The notes under the pieces were generated by a model. The model saw only the letters and a list, made by a program, of their open reading frames with translations, had not been told where the DNA came from and ran no database searches. Shown here piece by piece: positions 26,653-34,977 of a stretch of DNA of 52,388 bases. A program made the translations under genes and the position numbers. Source of the stretch: Clostridiaceae bacterium BRH_c20a (GTDB lineage: Bacteria > Bacillota > Peptococcia > Peptococcales > BICA1-8); contig LADT01000068.1 of assembly GCA_000961765.1 (NCBI GenBank), forward strand, positions 1-52,388. The letters run 5' to 3'. Position 1 is the first letter of the stretch. Each line of letters opens with the position of its first letter.

Positions 26653-27498
26653 TTGTTGTCAAAGTTTATACCATATATTTTAATTATTTTTGCTATTATA
26701 ATTATAGTTATAGCTATATCTTCTATAGCAAACTATTATTTTAATCGTTCAGCAAATAAAGAGGTTGAAAACTTACTTAGTAAGAGTGAAAGTGCTGATG
26801 AGAAAATAATTAAAGAAGCCGACATTAAAAGCTTACCTAGTAGTGTTCAGAAATGGCTTGAATTTTCCCAAGTATTAGGTAAAGAGGGAATTATTACAAT
26901 TAAAGTTGATCAGAAAGCAGAAATGAGGCTTAAAAAAGAACAGGCATGGATGCCTTTAACAGCGAGGCAATACTTTACCACTAATGAACCTGGTTTTATT
27001 TGGATTGCTAAAATAAAAGCCGCACCACTAATTCATATTGTTGGTAAGGATAAGTATGTCGATGGTAAAGGTAATATGCTAATAAAAATTATGTCTCTAG
27101 TAACGGTGGCTGACGGTAAAGGTAAGGAAGTAGACCAAGGAACATTGCTTCGTTTTCTAGCCGAAACTGTGTGGTTTCCTACTGCTGCTTTAGAAGATTA
27201 TATTAAATGGGAAGAAATTAATGATAATTCTGCAAAAGCCACTATGACTTACGGGAATGTAAAGGCATCAGGAATATTTACCTTTGGTGATAATGGTGAA
27301 GTTAAGAATTTTGCTGCTCAAAGGTACAAAGAACTTGATGGTGAGTATAGTTTAGAGACTTGGAGTATCGATGTTTCAGCTTATAAAGATTTTAGCGGTA
27401 TTAAAATTCCAACTAAAGGTGAGATAATATGGAAATTAGCCGAAGGGGATTTTAACTGGTATAACTTTAAGGTATTAAATGTGGAATATTACACTTGA
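26653..27498 (+). CDS. DUF6544 family membrane-anchored protein
   Basis: About 281 residues. AGGAGG at 26641 is too close to a TTG at 26647, so TTG 26653 or 26656 is preferred. One N-terminal helix (FIPYILIIFAIIIIVIAIS) is followed by LPSSVQKWLEFSQVLGKEGI, MRLKKEQAWMPLTARQYFTT, GKGNMLIKIMSLVTVADGKG and a VWFPTAALEDYIKWE motif, the conserved blocks of DUF6544. The function is unknown; the sequence suggests a lipid-anchored-like beta-rich outer-face domain. A single gene, framed by decayed sequence on both sides. Confidence 0.78.
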   Translation: MLSKFIPYILIIFAIIIIVIAISSIANYYFNRSANKEVENLLSKSESADEKIIKEADIKSLPSSVQKWLEFSQVLGKEGIITIKVDQKAEMRLKKEQAWMPLTARQYFTTNEPGFIWIAKIKAAPLIHIVGKDKYVDGKGNMLIKIMSLVTVADGKGKEVDQGTLLRFLAETVWFPTAALEDYIKWEEINDNSAKATMTYGNVKASGIFTFGDNGEVKNFAAQRYKELDGEYSLETWSIDVSAYKDFSGIKIPTKGEIIWKLAEGDFNWYNFKVLNVEYYT

Positions 27499-27687
27499 AA
27501 ATGCAAGTTGAAATACTAGCTGTTTACTGAACAGTACAACGAATAACTATACTAGTGAATAGATGGTATTCATAGTTTTCTATGAAACTAAACTTACCTT
27601 AAAAGACACTAAATTAATCTGGTTATTTTGATATGAAAATAATTTCTCATAATAAATTAAACCCTGAGTTTGATTCGAAGGTGTTAA

Positions 27688-27990
27688 ATCAATAACCTGC
27701 AAAAAATTCCGAAAGATATTGGTGTTAAAGGCAAGGAAGTTGTTCATATATATTGTAATAATGGGCGAGAATTATTGTCTTTGATAAATATAGGTGCAGA
27801 ATCGGGAGTTGGATTCGACATATCGGATGAGGCTATAAAGGAAGCAAATGAACTTAAAGAGATATCTGGATTAAACTGTGACTTTATTAGAACAGATGTA
27901 TATGACATAGATGAGAAATATAACAATAGATTTGATTTGGTATACATTAGTATTGGGCAATTCAGTACCACACCTGCGAGCCTAAGCTAA
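27688..27990 (+). pseudogene. Class I SAM-dependent methyltransferase remnant
   Basis: After an in-frame stop at 27685 the frame reads KIPKDIGVKGKEVVHIYCNN, GRELLSL, then GVGFDISDEAIKEANEL (motif I/II region of the AdoMet site) and FDLVYISIG. The protein is cut at both ends: no proper start before the Rossmann core, and the sequence after ISIG is replaced by unrelated residues to the stop at 27990. MKIISHNKLNPEFDSK in another frame at ~27633 may be the detached N-terminus. From 27499 to 27687 nothing else is recognisable. Confidence 0.65.
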
Positions 27991-28072
27991 GAGCTAGCTA
28001 AGGCTCTCGGCGTCGCGAGTGCCTAAACGTTATCTAAAAGTCGGCAGAAAAGAAGAAAAAGTAGCTCTTAGG

Positions 28073-28351
28073 CTACTTTGGTGGAAAAACATCATCATGG
28101 GTTCCAATAATATAGCGAGTGTTAATCTGGTCGTTTCCTTCGGTAGTTACTTCTACAATAATTCTTATAGACATATTAACACTGATTTCATAGAAGTTGT
28201 TTGTTCCTTGTATTTTCTTGAATCGTAGGGAGGGGTGGCTGGGATCGGAGATGAATAATTCAATAGCTTTTGCTGCTTGTTTCGAAGCTTTTGCCTTTAG
28301 CTGTTTAAACTGCTTATCGAATTTTCGAGTAGATTTAAATCGGCTCGTCAT
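28073..28351 (-). CDS. RelE/ParE-family toxin
   Basis: 92 residues. Basic N-terminus TSRFKSTRKFDKQFKQL, central SDPSHPSLRFKKIQGTNNFYEISVNMSIRIIVEV and ending IGTHDDVF match type II RelE/ParE-like toxins that cut mRNA at the ribosome or inhibit gyrase. R-rich beta strands and the IRIIVEV strand are as expected. It overlaps by 4 bases the antitoxin frame upstream. That antitoxin lacks its N-terminus, so toxin activity or expression may also be lost. Confidence 0.75.
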   Translation of the reverse strand: MTSRFKSTRKFDKQFKQLKAKASKQAAKAIELFISDPSHPSLRFKKIQGTNNFYEISVNMSIRIIVEVTTEGNDQINTRYIIGTHDDVFPPK

Positions 28352-28599
28352 TGTTTAATGCCATTGAGAAATTCACTAATGGTTTTAAACTCACGAACAT
28401 CTCCGGAATTAACATCCTTTTTTGCTTCAAGCATATCATTTTGGGCGGTGTCGGACCAAAAGTATGCTTGACTAGAAGGAACAAGTTTCATCGGTTCAAT
28501 AATAATTTTATTGTTATCCATCCGAACATCAAGCACATCACCTTCATTAATATAAAGTTGTTTTCTGATATCTTTGGGTAAGCTTATAAGATTTCGTTC
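28348..28599 (-). pseudogene. AbrB/MazE-like antitoxin, N-terminally truncated
   Basis: The minus frame reads ERNLISLPKDIRKQLYINEG, DVLDVRMDNNKIIIEP, the swapped-hairpin AbrB DNA-binding fold, then an acidic toxin-binding tail ending ISEFLNGIKQ. A TAA at 28602-28600 directly precedes it and no ATG/GTG/TTG occurs before the GTG at 28536, which would cut the fold. The first ~10 residues seem to have been removed at a junction near 28600, beside AATTACAGTATAAGCGTAATTA, which is palindromic. Confidence 0.6.
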
Positions 28600-28756
28600 T
28601 TAATTACAGTATAAGCGTAATTACGTAACATTGCAAATATAAAAATAGTTTCATTAGTATATATTTGGGGTGCCGACCTCCAGATAACACATCCAATACA
28701 ACTTTCCTTTGTTTGTTGATGAATTGTTATTGTTGAACTGTCCAGACTCAATATAT

Positions 28757-28797
28757 AAAGGCATCCAACCAAGGTTGAATGCCTTTATTATTTTTAC
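28757..28797. terminator. Terminator downstream of the PFF-repeat gene
   Basis: AAAGGCATCCAACC and GGTTGAATGCCTTT form a stem with T-rich ends on both strands. It lies just past the minus-strand gene's stop. Confidence 0.7.
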
Positions 28798-29021
28798 CTC
28801 CAGAAAAATGGGAAAAACGGAAAAAACGGAAAGAACGGGAAGAATGGAAAAAATGGAAAAAATGGTGGTCGTGGTCTACCATAAAACGGACCTCCAAACT
28901 GGGTCATTTGGAATTGACCATTGGGATTGCCATAATTTTGACCCATTTGGTATTGATCATACATGGGATTTGGCCCTACTGTGTATTGATTATAGGGATT
29001 GCCCATCATTTCATCATACAT
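28794..29021 (-). CDS. Small N/Q/Y/G-rich protein with PFF tandem repeats
   Basis: 75 residues. The N-terminal part (MYDEMMGNPYNQYTVGPN...) is rich in Asn, Gln, Tyr and Gly. The C-terminal part is RPRPPFFPFF followed by further PFF units, about seven in all, ending FFWR. The DNA shows a matching 9-base period of GGAAAAAAC/T on the plus strand. AAAGGAGGATT lies six bases before ATG 29021, so translation is likely. No domain is recognised. The composition is that of a structural or coat/surface protein; a spore-coat role is possible but unproven. It could be missed by automatic callers as low complexity. Confidence 0.7.
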   Translation of the reverse strand: MYDEMMGNPYNQYTVGPNPMYDQYQMGQNYGNPNGQFQMTQFGGPFYGRPRPPFFPFFPFFPFFPFFPFFPFFWR

Positions 29022-29049
29022 TTAATAATCCTCCTTTCATCTACCTAAT

Positions 29050-29285
29050 AACATAATATGTTTTGAAAGAGGAAGGATTCTCATAGTAATTCTATAGGTA
29101 GTGAAATACAGGAGTTGAGTGCGGTAAGTAGGAATAGTCTTCCGCAGCAGAACAGGTCTCGGCCGCTGTATAGCAGCTTGTTGCCCAATTACATCAAATT
29201 AATTTAATGGTAAGTTGCAAAATGAATTGCTGTAACATAGAATATATTATAAATAAAGGCCTCCTGAGAAAAGGGAGGCCTTTTC
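29050..29285 (+). ncRNA. Possible structured non-coding RNA
   Basis: A 336-base gap without a gene contains a GC-rich island at 29118-29190 in AT-rich flanks. GCGG-T-AAG pairs with CTTCCGC, GCT-GTAT-AGC is nested in AACAGG/CTTGTT. TTGAAA at ~29059 with an A/T-rich -10 could start a plus transcript, and the stem AAGGCCTCC/GGAGGCCTT (29256-29282) with TTTT could end it. No known RNA family was recognised. Confidence 0.35.
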
Positions 29286-29302
29286 CCATTCTAATTTGAA
29301 CT

Positions 29303-29342
29303 AAAAAAGGCTTTAACCCTTTTCTTGGGTTAAAGCCTTTTT
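29303..29342. terminator. Terminator of the cold shock gene
   Basis: AAAAAGGCTTTAACCC pairs perfectly with GGGTTAAAGCCTTTTT (16 bp including A/T tails). It works on both strands and ends the minus-strand csp transcript. Confidence 0.9.
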
Positions 29343-29357
29343 AGTAGTTGTTATATA

Positions 29358-29561
29358 TTATAACTTAACTATATTTTCTGCTTGTGGGCCACGACTGCCT
29401 TGCACCACATTGAATGAAACCCGCTGACCTTCGTCAAGGGATTTGAAACCATCGCCTTGAATTGCACTAAAGTGTGCAAATACATCAGCGCCGCCGCCTT
29501 CAACTTCGATAAAACCGAAACCTTTTTCTGCATTAAACCATTTAACTGTACCTGTTTGCAT
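29358..29561 (-). CDS. csp: Cold shock protein, CspA family
   Basis: 67 residues, standard length. RNP1 KGFGFI (13-18) and RNP2 VFAHF (27-31) are intact; [16 protein letters not shown] and the GPQAENIV end are typical. It binds single-stranded RNA/DNA and acts as an RNA chaperone. ATG 29561 with GGAGGT at 29567-29572 (minus). The AT-rich ~200-base region upstream may hold a long 5' leader as in other csp genes, and the divergent promoter of hflK. Confidence 0.96.
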   Translation of the reverse strand: MQTGTVKWFNAEKGFGFIEVEGGGADVFAHFSAIQGDGFKSLDEGQRVSFNVVQGSRGPQAENIVKL

Positions 29562-29797
29562 TGTATTACCTCCAAAATTTTTTTAGTATGTCTTTTGTAG
29601 TGTTCCACAAAAATATAAAATTCACACATTTAAAATAGATTACCAAAACATTTTATTCCAAACTGGATTTTGTCGTTGCGGTTTAAATTACCAGGAGAAT
29701 TATGTATTTTCAGCTATATCTTATATGTGTTACTAATTGAATATACCTGAAACATATGATAATGTAAACAAGTAATATAGACGAAGGGAGAAATTAA

Positions 29798-30715
29798 ATG
29801 AAAAAAGGAGTAATTGTAGGTGTTGCTATTATTGCCCTACTGCTATTTACAGCAGGAAGCTTTGTTTTTACAGTTGACCAGACAGAACAGGCATTTTTGG
29901 TAACTCTCGGTGTACCCCAGGCTGATTTATTAAAACCTGGCTTGAACTTTAAGCTTCCTTACCCCATTCAGAGATTGGTGGTAATGAGCAGAGAGACATT
30001 CTCTCTCACCATAGGTTATGCGGAAGACAAAGATGGAAAGATAACTACGAATGTAAGAGAATCTAAAATGATTACCGGTGATGAAAATATTATTCAAGTA
30101 GATTTGGAGGTGCAATACAGGATAACAGATCCTATTGCCTATACCTTTAATACCGAAGATCCTAAAACAATTCTCTATAATATTTCGTCAGCAGCCTTAA
30201 GGGGTATAATTGGAAGCTATAAAGTAGATGATGCCCTTACTGATGGCAGAGGTCAAATTACTAATGATATCAGGGACTATGTGGCAGAAGGAATTAACAA
30301 GTATAATTTGGGAGTTACCGTAGTAGGAGTAAACCTGCAGGATGTAGATCTTCCTAACGAGGAAGTCAGTCAAGCCTTTAAACAGGTAAATGATGCTCGG
30401 GAAGAACGAATGACCAAGATTAACGCAGCTAATCAGCATAAAAATAAAGTTACAAATGATATTTTAGGGGAAATTGAAGCTATAACAAATGATGCTTTGG
30501 GTCAGAAGGCAGAAAGAATTAAAACAGCAAACGGTGATGTTGCAAAATTTAACGCAATCTATGAAGAATATGCTAAAAGCAAAAATATAACTAGGAATCG
30601 TTTAACAATTGAAACCTTAGAGGCTATATTACCTAGTGCTCAAATTTATATTATGGATGATAGTTCAGGGACAGTTAAATACTTGCCACTTAATACGCTA
30701 AGGAAGGGGGAATAA
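29798..30715 (+). CDS. hflK: SPFH membrane protein HflK-like
   Basis: 305 residues. One N-terminal membrane helix (~5-26), then an SPFH/band 7 domain: VDQTEQAFLVTLGVP, LKPGLNFKLPYPIQRLV, IIQVDLEVQYRITDP, IGSYKVDDALTDGR and VTVVGVNLQDVDLPNEEV. A coiled coil follows (~200-260). With HflC it forms the large cage around FtsH that modulates membrane proteolysis in other bacteria. No ftsH gene is adjacent. ATG 29798 behind GAAGGGAG. The hflK/hflC order rests on position and sequence character; the two paralogues are similar. Confidence 0.85.
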   Translation: MKKGVIVGVAIIALLLFTAGSFVFTVDQTEQAFLVTLGVPQADLLKPGLNFKLPYPIQRLVVMSRETFSLTIGYAEDKDGKITTNVRESKMITGDENIIQVDLEVQYRITDPIAYTFNTEDPKTILYNISSAALRGIIGSYKVDDALTDGRGQITNDIRDYVAEGINKYNLGVTVVGVNLQDVDLPNEEVSQAFKQVNDAREERMTKINAANQHKNKVTNDILGEIEAITNDALGQKAERIKTANGDVAKFNAIYEEYAKSKNITRNRLTIETLEAILPSAQIYIMDDSSGTVKYLPLNTLRKGE

Positions 30716-30719
30716 CTCG

Positions 30720-31688
30720 ATGCAATTCGATATTAATAATTTGCCTTTTGGCAAGAAAAACAATCAGTCTAGTGATGGAAATGAACCACCATTTGGCAAA
30801 GGGAAAAATACAAAAATGCAAATTCCCCGCTTCTTTTATTTTCTGCCTATTATAGTTATTTTACTGGTTGCCCTCTCTTCAAATATAGTTATTGTCAAAA
30901 CAAATGAATATAGAATAATAAGGCAATTTGGAGAAGTTGTAAATATTCTAGACAAACCTGGGCTCCATGTAAAAATACCTTTTATCCAAACTGTTACTAC
31001 TTTGCCAAAACATCTCTTATTTTATGATGTAGTTCCTGCGGAAATCAACACTCTTGATAAAAAGAGGATTACAGTTGATCATTTTGCAATATGGCGTATT
31101 TCTAATCCTCGAGAAATGATTGAATCCCTAAGAACTGTTCAGGGAGCTGAAGGTAGATTAGGTGATATTATTTATTCCAACATCAGAACGGAATTAGGCA
31201 AGCTTAATTTTGAAGATATAATTAATCAGGATACATCTTCTCGGGGTGATGTAAACAATACAGTACAGGATGTTGTCAATAAAATACTAGAGACAAACGG
31301 AAACGGAATTGAAGTTGTATCAATTGAGATGAAACGGGCAGATTTGCCTCAAGAAAATGAGCAAGCTGTTTTTAGAAGGATGATATCTGAAAGGCAGAGT
31401 AAAGCCCAGGAGTATTTATCTCAGGGTGATGCTGAAGCAAACAAGATAACATCAGAAGCTGATAAGACAGTAAGAGAAATGAGAGCAGAAGCTGGTGAGA
31501 GGGCAAAAATAATTATCGCAGAAGGGGAACAGGAAGCAGCTAGAACTTATAATAATGCCTATGGTAAGGATCCGGAATTCTATAACTTCTATCGAACTCT
31601 GGAATCCTATAAGGTAACCCTTAAAGGAGAACCTGTTATTGTCCTGCCGATAGGCTCACCATATGTAAGATTGCTAATGGGTAACTGA
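30720..31688 (+). CDS. hflC: SPFH membrane protein HflC-like
   Basis: 322 residues. A cytoplasmic N-terminal stretch with two PPFGK/LPFGK words (~8-27) is followed by one membrane helix (~38-60). The SPFH domain shows VKTNEYRIIRQFGEVV, KPGLHVKIPFIQTV, and TVDHFAIWRISNP. The C-terminal coiled coil reads ISERQSKAQEYLSQGDAEANK and ends with VLPIGSPYVRLLMG. It starts 4 bases after hflK with GGAAGGGGG overlapping the end of hflK, so a two-gene operon. Confidence 0.87.
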   Translation: MQFDINNLPFGKKNNQSSDGNEPPFGKGKNTKMQIPRFFYFLPIIVILLVALSSNIVIVKTNEYRIIRQFGEVVNILDKPGLHVKIPFIQTVTTLPKHLLFYDVVPAEINTLDKKRITVDHFAIWRISNPREMIESLRTVQGAEGRLGDIIYSNIRTELGKLNFEDIINQDTSSRGDVNNTVQDVVNKILETNGNGIEVVSIEMKRADLPQENEQAVFRRMISERQSKAQEYLSQGDAEANKITSEADKTVREMRAEAGERAKIIIAEGEQEAARTYNNAYGKDPEFYNFYRTLESYKVTLKGEPVIVLPIGSPYVRLLMGN

Positions 31689-31693
31689 ATTGG

Positions 31694-31870
31694 ATAGGGG
31701 ACACACCTCATCTTGGGATTCACTTCATGCTGAGGAATGTCCCCAACGAATATAGGGGACACACCTCGTAACAGGAGGCAGGATGCAGGAGACAGGAAGC
31801 AGGAAATTCCAGTTCTTGCCTCTTACTTCTTGTTTCATGCTTCTTGAATGAGAAATGTCCCCAACGAATA
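31694..31870. repeat. Nested GGGGACAC...GTCCCC repeat
   Basis: ATAGGGGACACACCTC occurs at 31694-31709 and 31752-31767. ATGTCCCCAACGAATA occurs at ~31738 and ~31855. Each 5' copy can pair with a 3' copy (GGGGACA/TGTCCCC). Between them lies a GGAGGCAGGATGCAGG / CCTCTTACTTCTTG word array with internal complementarity. No gene. Confidence 0.65.
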
Positions 31871-31906
31871 AAAGGCCTCCCGCTGAGAAGCGGGAGGCTT
31901 TATTTA
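31871..31906. terminator. Bidirectional terminator between hflC and the dehydrogenase operon
   Basis: GCCTCCCGCT-GAGA-AGCGGGAGGC hairpin (31875-31898) with a tetraloop and T-rich sequence on both sides; it serves both converging operons. Confidence 0.9.
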
Positions 31907-33088
31907 TTTTGCGGCACAATTTAATGAAAAGCGGTGGGGGCTTAAAGCATTTATATCAATGGGACTTTTTCCATCAATAATCAATTGGGATATAATTTTA
32001 CCGGTAAGAGGGGCTAGAGCAATTCCGTCACCTTCGTGGCCAGAAGCCAAATAAAAGCCTTCCGGTTGAACGATGGGGCCAAGGAGAGGCAGACCATCAG
32101 GTGTATAGGGACGGAGTCCGGCGATAGTGCGAATGATATTGATGTCCTTTAAGGCAGGAATAAGCCGAACGGCATTTTTCAAAACTTCCCGTATCCCTTC
32201 CCGGGTATTTCTAGTGTCATAGCCCACAAATTCCCGGGTAGCACCTATTAAAATATTGCCTTTTTTAGTTTGACTCAAGGATAAGCCTACTCCTAGTTTT
32301 TTGGCTAGACTTGTTTCATTCTGTGTTAGCTCAGGATTGTACTTGGCTGCTATATATTGAGCTGAGAGGACATCACCCATAACAAGGGGAGGTACTGCCT
32401 CAGTAACCACAATCTGCCCTCTGCGGGGCTCTATAGGCAGCTCTTGTCCAACCATTTTAGCGATTAGCGGTGCCCAGGCTCCGGCGGCATTAATAACTAC
32501 GGGGGCATAAATGATTCCTTTTGATGTATTCACACCTTCAATGCGGTCATTCTTCACTAAGATATCTGTTACTTCGGTAGCTAGGAGTATCTCAGCGCCA
32601 TATCTTTGGGCTCCCAGGGCAAACCCTAAATTTAGGCGGATAGGGTTTACATGGGCATCCTGGGGGCTGTAGGTAGAGCCTAGAATATGAGGAGCAAGAT
32701 CCCTCTGAAGCTTTAAGGCTTCCTTATAGTCTAATATACTTACTTCCAATCCTAGAGCCTTCTGTCTAGCAACGAACTCCTCCATTATTTCGAGTTCATC
32801 AGGTGTTTCAATAAGAATCATACCACCATAATTCTCGTATTCAATATCATAATCCAGTTCCAAAGCCAAATCCGTGTACATCTTAGCACTAGCAAGAGCT
32901 AGCTCCAAGTGAACCCCGGGATTTTTGGACTGGAGGATAATATCTTGGTCACAAGCCCCTGAAGCCCCGGAAGCCAGGTCGTTTTTCTCTATAAGAATAA
33001 CCTTTTGACCTTCTTTGGCTAAATAATAGGCACAGGCAGAACCGATTACTCCGCCGCCTATTACTATAATATCTGTGGTTTTATTCAT
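31904..33088 (-). CDS. DAO-family FAD dehydrogenase (sarcosine/glycine oxidase beta or HcnC-like)
   Basis: 394 residues from ATG 33088 (GAGGAGGACC upstream decides the start). FAD fold [19 protein letters not shown], then [34 protein letters not shown], and the C-terminal [11 protein letters not shown] and [17 protein letters not shown], hallmarks of the D-amino-acid oxidase/ThiO/SoxB fold. It is the last gene of a five-gene operon and overlaps the BFD-like gene by 8 bases. It probably oxidises a secondary amine or amino acid and passes electrons to the partner proteins rather than to oxygen. The substrate is not readable. Confidence 0.88.
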   Translation of the reverse strand: MNKTTDIIVIGGGVIGSACAYYLAKEGQKVILIEKNDLASGASGACDQDIILQSKNPGVHLELALASAKMYTDLALELDYDIEYENYGGMILIETPDELEIMEEFVARQKALGLEVSILDYKEALKLQRDLAPHILGSTYSPQDAHVNPIRLNLGFALGAQRYGAEILLATEVTDILVKNDRIEGVNTSKGIIYAPVVINAAGAWAPLIAKMVGQELPIEPRRGQIVVTEAVPPLVMGDVLSAQYIAAKYNPELTQNETSLAKKLGVGLSLSQTKKGNILIGATREFVGYDTRNTREGIREVLKNAVRLIPALKDINIIRTIAGLRPYTPDGLPLLGPIVQPEGFYLASGHEGDGIALAPLTGKIISQLIIDGKSPIDINALSPHRFSLNCAAK

Positions 33089-33359
33089 ACTGGTCCTCCT
33101 CGAGATATTCCTTGATTTTGGCTGCTCTAACCGGTGGGCGAGCAGTCGGAGGAAGTAGCTGGGCTGGGTCCTGCTGCCGTGAAAGCATGCCAGAAATAAG
33201 CTTACCGCAGGTTCTCCCTTGGCAGAGTCCCATACCGGCATGGGTTCTTTTTTTTATGCCGGATAAGGTTTGAGCACCTTCGGCTATTGCCTTTTCAATT
33301 TCTTCCTTGGTAACCTCTTCGCAGCGGCAGATATATATTTTATCAGCAGTATTAGACAT
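33081..33359 (-). CDS. BFD-like [2Fe-2S] protein
   Basis: 92 residues. [38 protein letters not shown]: the four cysteines (C-x-C ... C-x4-C) match the bacterioferritin-associated-ferredoxin-like domain found inside sarcosine oxidase alpha chains and next to opine oxidases. Here it is a separate protein with a proline-rich tail ([14 protein letters not shown]). It overlaps the 4Fe-4S gene by 8 bases and the DAO gene by 8 bases. Confidence 0.85.
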   Translation of the reverse strand: MSNTADKIYICRCEEVTKEEIEKAIAEGAQTLSGIKKRTHAGMGLCQGRTCGKLISGMLSRQQDPAQLLPPTARPPVRAAKIKEYLEEDQYE

Positions 33360-33873
33360 CCTTTAGCCCCTCCTTTATTCGGCATATGGTTCGAACCTCG
33401 AGGCAGTAGTTTTTGGGAATTTCTACTGTGATAGCAGCTGTATGGTCCATCTTTTTATTATTTTTTACTTTTAATACTTTTCCTTCAATTAAATATTTTC
33501 CTGACCTATCGCCACAGGGGATAATATCCCCTATTTTAGGCAGCGGGCAATATTCGTAAGGAAATTCTACAAGTCCAGTTTCTTTGGAATAGGACAAATC
33601 TATAATAAAAATTGCCAGACCGGGGCAAGCGGATATGCATACTCCACAGCCTGTACACTTTTCTTCGTTTAGTCTCGGTAGATTTGTAATAGACTCTCCT
33701 ATTGTAATCCCACCGAAGGGGCAGGCCTTCTCACAGGGATTACAGGGTATTTCCTGGACGCATTCTATAAAAGCAACAGAACCTTTTTCCAGCCTTTCTA
33801 AGCTTGGCGTGCCCGGGACCGCTTCTAACTCGGCTTGTGCCGGTACACCAGTATATTTTACACCCTCGTTCAT
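33352..33873 (-). CDS. Two-[4Fe-4S] ferredoxin-like subunit
   Basis: 173 residues. Cysteine motif 1: [13 protein letters not shown]; motif 2: [16 protein letters not shown], so probably two [4Fe-4S] clusters. Then a beta-rich C-terminal region ([33 protein letters not shown]). It sits between the flavoprotein genes and likely wires electrons between them or out to the respiratory chain or a ferredoxin. Sarcosine oxidase complexes lack such a subunit, so this points to an anaerobic electron acceptor (inference). Confidence 0.82.
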   Translation of the reverse strand: MNEGVKYTGVPAQAELEAVPGTPSLERLEKGSVAFIECVQEIPCNPCEKACPFGGITIGESITNLPRLNEEKCTGCGVCISACPGLAIFIIDLSYSKETGLVEFPYEYCPLPKIGDIIPCGDRSGKYLIEGKVLKVKNNKKMDHTAAITVEIPKNYCLEVRTICRIKEGLKDV

Positions 33874-33894
33874 ATTTTACCTCCATAGTTTGGT

Positions 33895-34977
33895 TTACAA
33901 CACATTTAAAAGCTCTTCCTTTGCTTGTCTTCTTCCTTCGCCAAAGGGCCCGGTTCTTAAGGCATTTAAACGATCCCAAACCTGATCCTTTAAAATCAGG
34001 GCTCTTTCAGCATCATATAAACCTAGGGCTTGAGCGCAGGCGATGCCGGCTAAGCGACCTTCCTCCATAGCAGAACTTGCCTCTTCTACACCAGTAATAT
34101 CCCCGGCAACGTAGATGCCTGGTACCGTTGTTTCCATATCACTGTTATGGATGGGTACATGGCCCCCGAGACGGGGGATATAGGTAAACCTGCAGCCCGC
34201 AAGCCAAGCTAATTCAGTAAGGGGAGATAATCCCACAGCAATACATATTGTATCAATATCGAAGTGCTTCTCTGTGTGGGGAACGGGCTGCCAGTCCTTA
34301 TCAATCTGGGTAACCATAGCTCCTTCTACTTCGTCATTTCCCCAGACTTCTTTGATAGTATGGGAGATAAGAATAGGAACTCCTGCTCGCCGAATCTTGG
34401 CGGCATGTACTCCATAACCACCTATTTGCGGTGCGGCTTCAATCAGGGCCAAGACATCGGCACCTGCCTGCAGAAGCTGATAGGTAACGATAAGGCCCAC
34501 GTTACCAGTGCCCACCATTAATATCTTTTTGCCTGGCAGAACCTGGTGAACGTTTATCATTGTTTGAGCCGCTCCGGCACCCATTACCCCCGGTAGGGTA
34601 CTGCCGGGAAAAGCTAAAGTATTTTCTGATGCGCCGGTTGCTAAAATAATTTTTTGGGCAGCAATAGATTGCTCTTTTCCTTTGTGGGAAAAGCTAACTA
34701 CCCTATCATGATATATGCCATGGACCGGCGCATCTAATATTACTTCTACACCTAGATCTTTGGTAGTTTCCAATAATTGCTGCCCAATATTGTAGCCCCG
34801 GGTTCCTGCTAAATGCTCACTTGAACCAAAAAATTTATGAATTTGTTTAAAAAGCTGGCCGCCCGGTTTGTTATTTTCATCAAGGAGGGTAACTTGACCG
34901 CCGGCTTTAGCAATTTCCACAGCGGCTGCTAATCCGGCAGGCCCTGCCCCTATAATTACTGCATCACTATATTTCAT
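33895..34977 (-). CDS. FAD/NAD(P)-type oxidoreductase subunit (SoxA-FAD/HcnB/OoxA-like)
   Basis: 360 residues. Pyridine-nucleotide-disulfide-oxidoreductase fold: SDAVIIGAGPAGLAAAVEIA (split here at GPAGLAAA), KPGGQLFKQIHKFFGS, IILATGASENTLAFPGSTLPG, and second nucleotide site ILMVGTGNVGLIVTYQLL, then GIYVAGDITGVEEASSAMEEG. Its closest kinds are the FAD domain of sarcosine oxidase alpha, HcnB and octopine oxidase A. Starts at ATG 34977, overlapping the 2Fe-2S gene by 4 bases (ATGA). Confidence 0.88.
   Translation of the reverse strand: MKYSDAVIIGAGPAGLAAAVEIAKAGGQVTLLDENNKPGGQLFKQIHKFFGSSEHLAGTRGYNIGQQLLETTKDLGVEVILDAPVHGIYHDRVVSFSHKGKEQSIAAQKIILATGASENTLAFPGSTLPGVMGAGAAQTMINVHQVLPGKKILMVGTGNVGLIVTYQLLQAGADVLALIEAAPQIGGYGVHAAKIRRAGVPILISHTIKEVWGNDEVEGAMVTQIDKDWQPVPHTEKHFDIDTICIAVGLSPLTELAWLAGCRFTYIPRLGGHVPIHNSDMETTVPGIYVAGDITGVEEASSAMEEGRLAGIACAQALGLYDAERALILKDQVWDRLNALRTGPFGEGRRQAKEELLNVL

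Noticed and set aside
28019-28228. 69-codon plus-strand frame antisense to the toxin
   Set aside because: It has no ribosome site, and the opposite strand has a clear RelE/ParE family signature.
28584-28772. 62-codon minus-strand frame upstream of the antitoxin
   Set aside because: It lacks a ribosome site, shows no domain, and runs over the antitoxin N-terminal junction in a different frame.
28709-29056. Plus-strand frames of 89-115 codons rich in Lys/Glu/Trp over 28779-29056
   Set aside because: They are antisense shadows of the PFF-repeat gene; KWKKWKK-type runs come from the 9-base repeat read in reverse.
31904-33241. Start of the DAO flavoprotein at 33241
   Set aside because: The extra 51 residues are an overlap with the BFD-like gene in another frame; ATG 33088 has GAGGAGGACC and begins the FAD motif.
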